Shown piece by piece: positions 59,839 to 64,000 of a DNA stretch of 64,000 bases; the first letter of the stretch is position 1, and every line of letters begins with the position of its first letter. The stretch is from Sphingomonas sp. Y57 (GTDB taxonomy: Bacteria > Pseudomonadota > Alphaproteobacteria > Sphingomonadales > Sphingomonadaceae), in contig NZ_LDES01000009.1 of NCBI RefSeq assembly GCF_001015195.1, positions 62,001 to 126,000 of the forward strand, read 5' to 3'. Below the pieces are notes generated by a model. It had not been told where the DNA came from and made no database searches. It saw nothing but the letters and a program-made list of their open reading frames with translations. Made by a program: the position numbers and the translations under genes.

Positions 59839-61371
59839 ATGACGTCGGCGGTCGACCTGCTGATCGTCGGCGGCGGGATCAACGGGGCCGGCATCGCCCG
59901 CGACGCGGCCGGACGCGGGCTGTCGACGATGCTCGTCGAGCAGGACGACCTCGCTTCCCATACCTCTTCGGCCAGCACCAAGCTGATCCATGGCGGCCTG
60001 CGCTACCTGGAATATCACGAGTTCCGGCTGGTTCGAGAGTCCCTGCAGGAGCGCGAGCGGCTGATGGCAATCGCTCCACATCTGATCGCGCCGCTCGACT
60101 TCTTCCTGCCGCATGCCGCCGGGCAGCGGCCCGCCTGGATGATCCGGGCCGGGCTGTTCCTCTACGATCATCTCGCAAGGCGCCGGCGATTGCCGGCATC
60201 GCGCGCCGTCGCAGCTCCGCATCATCCCGGCTTCGCCGTCCTCAAGCCGGGCTACCGCCGCGGCTTCACCTATGCCGACTGCCGCGTGGATGACAGCCGG
60301 CTGGTCATCCTGAACGCGCTCGACGCCGCCGAGCGCGGCGCGGTCATCCGCCCCTACACCCGCCTGCTGTCGGCGCGGCAGGCAGGCTCGCTCTGGCAAG
60401 CCCGGATCGAGGATCGCGCCTCGGGCGTACAGACGACCGTTGCCGCCCGTGCCATCGTCAATGCCGCCGGCCCCTGGGTCGCGGAATTGCTCGAGACTGG
60501 CCTCGACCGGCACGGCGCCGACCGCATCCGCCTGGTCAAGGGCAGCCACATCATCGTTCCCCGCCGCTTCGACGGGGATTATGCCTTCATCCTGCAGAAT
60601 CCCGACGGCCGGGTCCTGTTCGCCATTCCCTATCAGGACCGCTTCACGCTGATCGGCACGACCGACATTCCCCATGAGGGGCCTCCGGCCGAAGTCACGA
60701 TCTCCGACCAGGAGGTGGCCTATCTCTGCACCAGCATTTCCGGCTATTTCCGAACGCCGGTGACGCCGGCCGACGTCGTCCACAGCTTTTCCGGACTACG
60801 CGCGCTCCACGACGACGGCGCGGCCAGCGCGTCGGCAGTGACGCGCGACTATCTCCTCACCCTCGACGGCGGCGGCGAGGAACCGCCGCTGTTGTCGGTG
60901 TTCGGCGGCAAGATCACCACCTATCGCCGCCTTGCCGAGCAGGCGATGGCGAAGCTGCTGCCTGCGCTCGGCCGCCCCGTCGCGCCGAGCTGGACCGCGC
61001 AGGCGCCGCTTCCCGGCGGCGACATCGGCGACCAATGCTTCGACGCCTGGTCGGACGCGCTCGTCGCCAGTCGTCCCGGCCTTCCGCCCGTGCTGCTGCG
61101 CCGCCTCGGCAAGGCCTATGGGACGCGGGTCGAGGCGCTGCTTGGGGGCGCGGCGACGATCGACGACCTGGGCGCGGACCTCGGCGGCGGCCTGACCGAG
61201 GCCGAGGTCGACTATCTCGCCGCCCATGAATGGGCGCGACACCCCGACGACATCCTCTGGCGGCGCTCGAAGCTCGGCCTGCACGTCCCGGCCGGCACCG
61301 TCGCGAAGGTCGCGCAACGGCTGGACCGCATCGCCGCGCCGCCACTCTCGCCACAGGGGACAGACCAATGA
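59839..61371 (+). CDS. glpD: Aerobic glycerol-3-phosphate dehydrogenase
   Basis: A 510-residue FAD enzyme. The dinucleotide motif is [27 protein letters not shown]-like [34 protein letters not shown], and the C-terminal [23 protein letters not shown] fit GlpD. It oxidises glycerol-3-phosphate at the membrane and feeds quinone. ATG 59839 follows GAGGAGATG. It overlaps glpK by 4 bases (ATGA), and no glpR or glpF is visible. Confidence 0.93.
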   Translation: MTSAVDLLIVGGGINGAGIARDAAGRGLSTMLVEQDDLASHTSSASTKLIHGGLRYLEYHEFRLVRESLQERERLMAIAPHLIAPLDFFLPHAAGQRPAWMIRAGLFLYDHLARRRRLPASRAVAAPHHPGFAVLKPGYRRGFTYADCRVDDSRLVILNALDAAERGAVIRPYTRLLSARQAGSLWQARIEDRASGVQTTVAARAIVNAAGPWVAELLETGLDRHGADRIRLVKGSHIIVPRRFDGDYAFILQNPDGRVLFAIPYQDRFTLIGTTDIPHEGPPAEVTISDQEVAYLCTSISGYFRTPVTPADVVHSFSGLRALHDDGAASASAVTRDYLLTLDGGGEEPPLLSVFGGKITTYRRLAEQAMAKLLPALGRPVAPSWTAQAPLPGGDIGDQCFDAWSDALVASRPGLPPVLLRRLGKAYGTRVEALLGGAATIDDLGADLGGGLTEAEVDYLAAHEWARHPDDILWRRSKLGLHVPAGTVAKVAQRLDRIAAPPLSPQGTDQ

Positions 61372-62897
61372 CCCAATTCGTCGGCGCGATCGACCAGGGC
61401 ACGACCAGCTCGCGCTTCATCGTCTTCGACCGGCAGGGCGCGATCCTCGCCGTCGCGCAGAAGGAGCATCGCCAGATTTATGCCCGACCGGGCTGGGTCG
61501 AGCACGATCCGATGGAGATACTGGCGAACACGCAGGAGGTGATCGGCGCCGCGCTGGCCCGCGCCAACCTGACGGCCGCGGACCTGGCCGGCATCGGCAT
61601 CACCAACCAGCGCGAGACCACGCTGCTGTGGGACCGAGACACCGGCCGACCGCTGTGCAACGCGCTGGTGTGGATGGACACGCGCACCGACGAACTGGTC
61701 CAGCATTATCTCCGCGACGGCGGACGGGATCGGTTCCGCGACAAGACCGGCCTGCCGCTGGCAACCTATTTCTCCGCTCTCAAGCTGCGCTGGATCCTCG
61801 ACAATGTCGACGGCGCCCGCGCGCAGGCTGAATCGGGCCGGGCACTGTTCGGCACGATCGACAGCTGGCTGGCATGGAACCTGACGGGGGGTCCCGACGA
61901 CGGTACCCACATCACCGACGTCACAAACGCCAGCCGCACCCTGCTGATGAACCTTGCCACCTGCCAGTGGGACGGCGATCTGCTCGCCATCTTCGGCATA
62001 CCGCGCGCCTGCTTGCCCCGCATCGTCGCCTCCTCCGACCTGCACGGCACGATCCGGACACCGCCGCTCCACGGCGCGCGTCTTGCCGGCATCCTCGGCG
62101 ACCAGTAGGCCGCGCTTGTCGGCCAGACCTGCTTCGCACCGGGCGAGGCGAAGAACACCTACGGCACCGGCTCCTTCCTGCTGATGAACACCGGCACCGA
62201 ACCCGTCCGGTCGCAAGCCGGGCTGCTCACCACCCTCGCCTACCGGTTCGGCGACGCGCCGCCCTGCTACGCGCTCGAAGGGGCGATCGCGATCACCGGC
62301 GCCCTCGTCCAATGGCTGCGCGACAATCTGGGCCTGGTCGACAACGCGTCCGAGATCGAGGCGCTGGCCCGCTCCGTGCCCGACAATGGCGACGTCTATA
62401 TCGTTCCGGCCTTTTCCGGCCTCTACGCCCCCTATTGGGACGACAGCGCGCGCGGCGTGATCGCCGGCCTCACGCGTTTCTCGAACCGCGGCCATATCGC
62501 CCGCGCGGCGCTCGAATCGACCGCCTATCAGGTGTGTGACGTGGTTGGTGCGATGGAAGCCGACAGCGGCATCCGCCTGGCCACGCTCAAGACCGACGGC
62601 GGCATGGTCGCCAACGAACTGCTGATGCAGTTCCAGGCCGACATGCTCGGCGCGCCGGTGGTCCGCCCCCGCATCACCGAGACGACCGCGCTCGGCGCCG
62701 CCTATGCCGCCGGGCTGGCGGTCGGCTATTGGGCGGGGACGCAGGAGCTGCGCGACAATTGGGGCGTCGACGCGACCTGGCAGCCCGCCATGCCCGCCGA
62801 GCTTCGCGCCCATCACCGGCGTTCGTGGAAAAAGGCGGTCGGCAAGTCGCTCGGCTGGAGCGACCGGCCGCAGGAGCCGGCGGACGATATCGGCTGA
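61368..62897 (+). pseudogene. glpK: Glycerol kinase, interrupted by an in-frame amber codon
   Basis: The reading frame of 509 residues is otherwise full-length Glp[31 protein letters not shown] and the C-terminal [19 protein letters not shown] and [16 protein letters not shown] blocks. TAG at 62106-62108 stops it after residue 246 (ILGDQ), followed immediately in frame by [19 protein letters not shown], where intact GlpK has GDQQAALxGQ. A single C-to-T change of CAG is the simplest cause. The product would lack the ATP-binding half and be inactive. ATGA overlap with glpD shows it was coupled to it. Confidence 0.9.
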
Positions 62898-62993
62898 ACG
62901 CCCTGCCCGGAGAATCACCGGCCGACTGATCCCGCTCCTTGAAGACCTCGAGCGCCACGACGCGATGGCCGGATCAAGAAACTCGCCCGGCGG

Positions 62994-64000
62994 TCAGAAG
63001 TTATCGCGCGCGTCCAGCCGGCCCATGGCGACATAGGTGACCAGCGAGACGAGGATGCAGCCGGTCACATAGAGGTAGAACAGTTCCTCCCGGCCGAGCG
63101 CGCGGGCGGCGAGCGCGATGAATTCGGCGCTGCCCCCGAACAGCGAAACGGTGACGGCATAGGGCAGGCCGACGCCCAGCGCCCGCACCGACGGCGGAAA
63201 CAGCTCTGCCTTCACGATCGCGTTGATCGAGGTGTAGCCGCTGACGATCACCAGCGCCGCCAGGACGAGCACGCCGGCGATCAGCGGATCGCGGACATGC
63301 TGGAGCAGCGACAGGATCGGGATCGTGCCGATGCTGCCCAGCACGCCGAACCCGATCAGCAGCGGCCGGCGGCCGATCCGGTCGGACAGCGCTCCGAACA
63401 GCGGCTGAAGCGGCAGGAACAGCAGCAGCGCGAGCGTGCACAGCAGGGTCGCGTCGCCCGGCGTCCAGCCCGCGCTGTTGACGAGGAATTTCTGGAGGTA
63501 GGTGGTGAAGGTGTAGAAGGCGACCGTCCCGCCGACCGTCATCCCGATGACGATCGCGACGGCGCGCGGATGCTCGCGCAGCAGGCGCCCCACCCCGCCC
63601 CTGCGGTCGGCTTGGGCGAAGGCCGTGGTTTCTTCCAGCCCGCGCCGCATCGCGAGGGCGACCAGCGCCAGTACGCCACCGACCGCGAAGGGGATCCGCC
63701 ACCCCCATTGGCTGAGGCTGACCGGGTCGAGCAGCGCCTGAAGCAGCAGCAGCAGCGCCAGCGCCAGGAGCTGCCCGCCGACCAGCGTCACATATTGGAA
63801 GCTCGAATAGAAGCCGCGCCGTCCGGGCGGCGCCATCTCGCTCAGATAGGTGGCGCTGGCGCCATATTCGCCGCCGACGCTCAACCCCTGCAGAAGCCGC
63901 ATCAGCAACAGGATCGCCGGGGCGGCGAGCCCGATCCGGTCATAGTCGGGCAGGATCGCGATGACGAAGGAACAGGCGCTCATCAGCAGTACCGACGTCG
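62994..64000 (-). CDS. MFS transporter, MHS family (partial, 5' end outside the window)
   Basis: At least 335 residues, with the frame open to the window edge (the edge reads TSVLLMSAC before the first ATG at 63983, which is internal). The family pattern is GLSVGGEYGASATYLSEMAPPGRRGFYSSFQ, the TM4-5 loop of ProP/KgtP-like symporters, then TFTTYLQKFLVNS and FGALSDRIGRRPLL. TM1-3 and the first GRxxDRxGRR loop are missing. Substrate not determinable. It is 96 bases downstream of, and convergent with, glpK. Confidence 0.88.
   Translation of the reverse strand, partial: TSVLLMSACSFVIAILPDYDRIGLAAPAILLLMRLLQGLSVGGEYGASATYLSEMAPPGRRGFYSSFQYVTLVGGQLLALALLLLLQALLDPVSLSQWGWRIPFAVGGVLALVALAMRRGLEETTAFAQADRRGGVGRLLREHPRAVAIVIGMTVGGTVAFYTFTTYLQKFLVNSAGWTPGDATLLCTLALLLFLPLQPLFGALSDRIGRRPLLIGFGVLGSIGTIPILSLLQHVRDPLIAGVLVLAALVIVSGYTSINAIVKAELFPPSVRALGVGLPYAVTVSLFGGSAEFIALAARALGREELFYLYVTGCILVSLVTYVAMGRLDARDNF

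Noticed and set aside
62106-62108. Possible programmed read-through or non-standard decoding of the glpK amber codon
   Set aside because: There are no signs of pyrrolysine decoding genes or of a recoding hairpin, and the position matches a common Gln codon, so a point mutation or sequence error is simpler.
1-64000. tRNA, rRNA, CRISPR arrays, integrase, transposase or phage genes
   Set aside because: I looked for these in gaps and at island edges and recognised none. The catabolic island has no visible attachment site or integrase, so acquisition by transfer is not shown.

Overview
The window is GC-rich, densely packed chromosomal DNA from an alphaproteobacterium, most probably a sphingomonad (Sphingomonas, Rhizorhabdus or Sphingobium type). 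The signs are two TonB-dependent receptors (one in a FecI/FecR unit), a MucR-family regulator, the recG/sdhE/mfd and anmK/tyrS neighbourhoods, a class I nrdA/nrdB pair, an RpoH-type CTTG/CTATCT promoter with a ROSE-like leader on an hsp20 gene, and many 80-100 bp GTCA...TGACG palindromic intergenic repeats. The genus is inferred from gene content only.

Layout. 1-3.8 kb: a signalling cluster (membrane sensor, cyclic-nucleotide-domain-like protein, a degenerate SpoIIE-like membrane protein, a STAS protein and an RsbW-like ATPase) resembling a partner-switching system. 3.9-5.5 kb: a SET-domain methyltransferase overlapping a LysA/ornithine-decarboxylase-like enzyme. 5.6-9.3 kb: a small coiled protein, a dienelactone hydrolase, a CorA-type transporter and a GT39-like membrane glycosyltransferase. 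9.4-16.8 kb: ECF sigma factor, FecR anti-sigma, STN-domain TonB receptor and a large autotransporter. 17.3-21 kb: nrdA, a small membrane protein and nrdB, with an NrdR-like box. 21-24.6 kb: a P450cam-like P450 and three glycine-zipper envelope proteins. 24.7-40.2 kb: mostly housekeeping (MFS transporter, VWA protein, anmK, tyrS, DUF885-type peptidase, PilZ protein, recG, sdhE, mfd, GGDEF/EAL protein).

40.4-54.4 kb is the most distinctive part, an accessory catabolic island: TonB receptor, MarR regulator, MFS transporter, VOC protein, limonene-epoxide-hydrolase-like enzyme, three SDRs, an ACMSD-type amidohydrolase, an Old Yellow Enzyme reductase, a ThuA-like protein, two tandem P450s and an imidazolonepropionase-like amidohydrolase. 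Each of its three main promoter regions carries a copy of a TATCGA-N2-TCGATA dyad, so I infer one regulon controlled by the embedded MarR protein. The substrate is unknown; an unsaturated, hydrophobic cyclic compound would fit P450 oxidation, epoxide hydrolysis, dehydrogenation and ene reduction.

54.6-64 kb: heat-inducible hsp20, small envelope proteins, an Rrf2 regulator with a clear dyad, a MucR-like regulator that has lost its zinc ligands, a 2OG-Fe(II) oxygenase without a good start codon, glpD, a glpK interrupted by an in-frame amber codon, and a truncated MFS transporter at the window edge. No tRNA, rRNA, CRISPR array, transposase or integrase gene was recognised.
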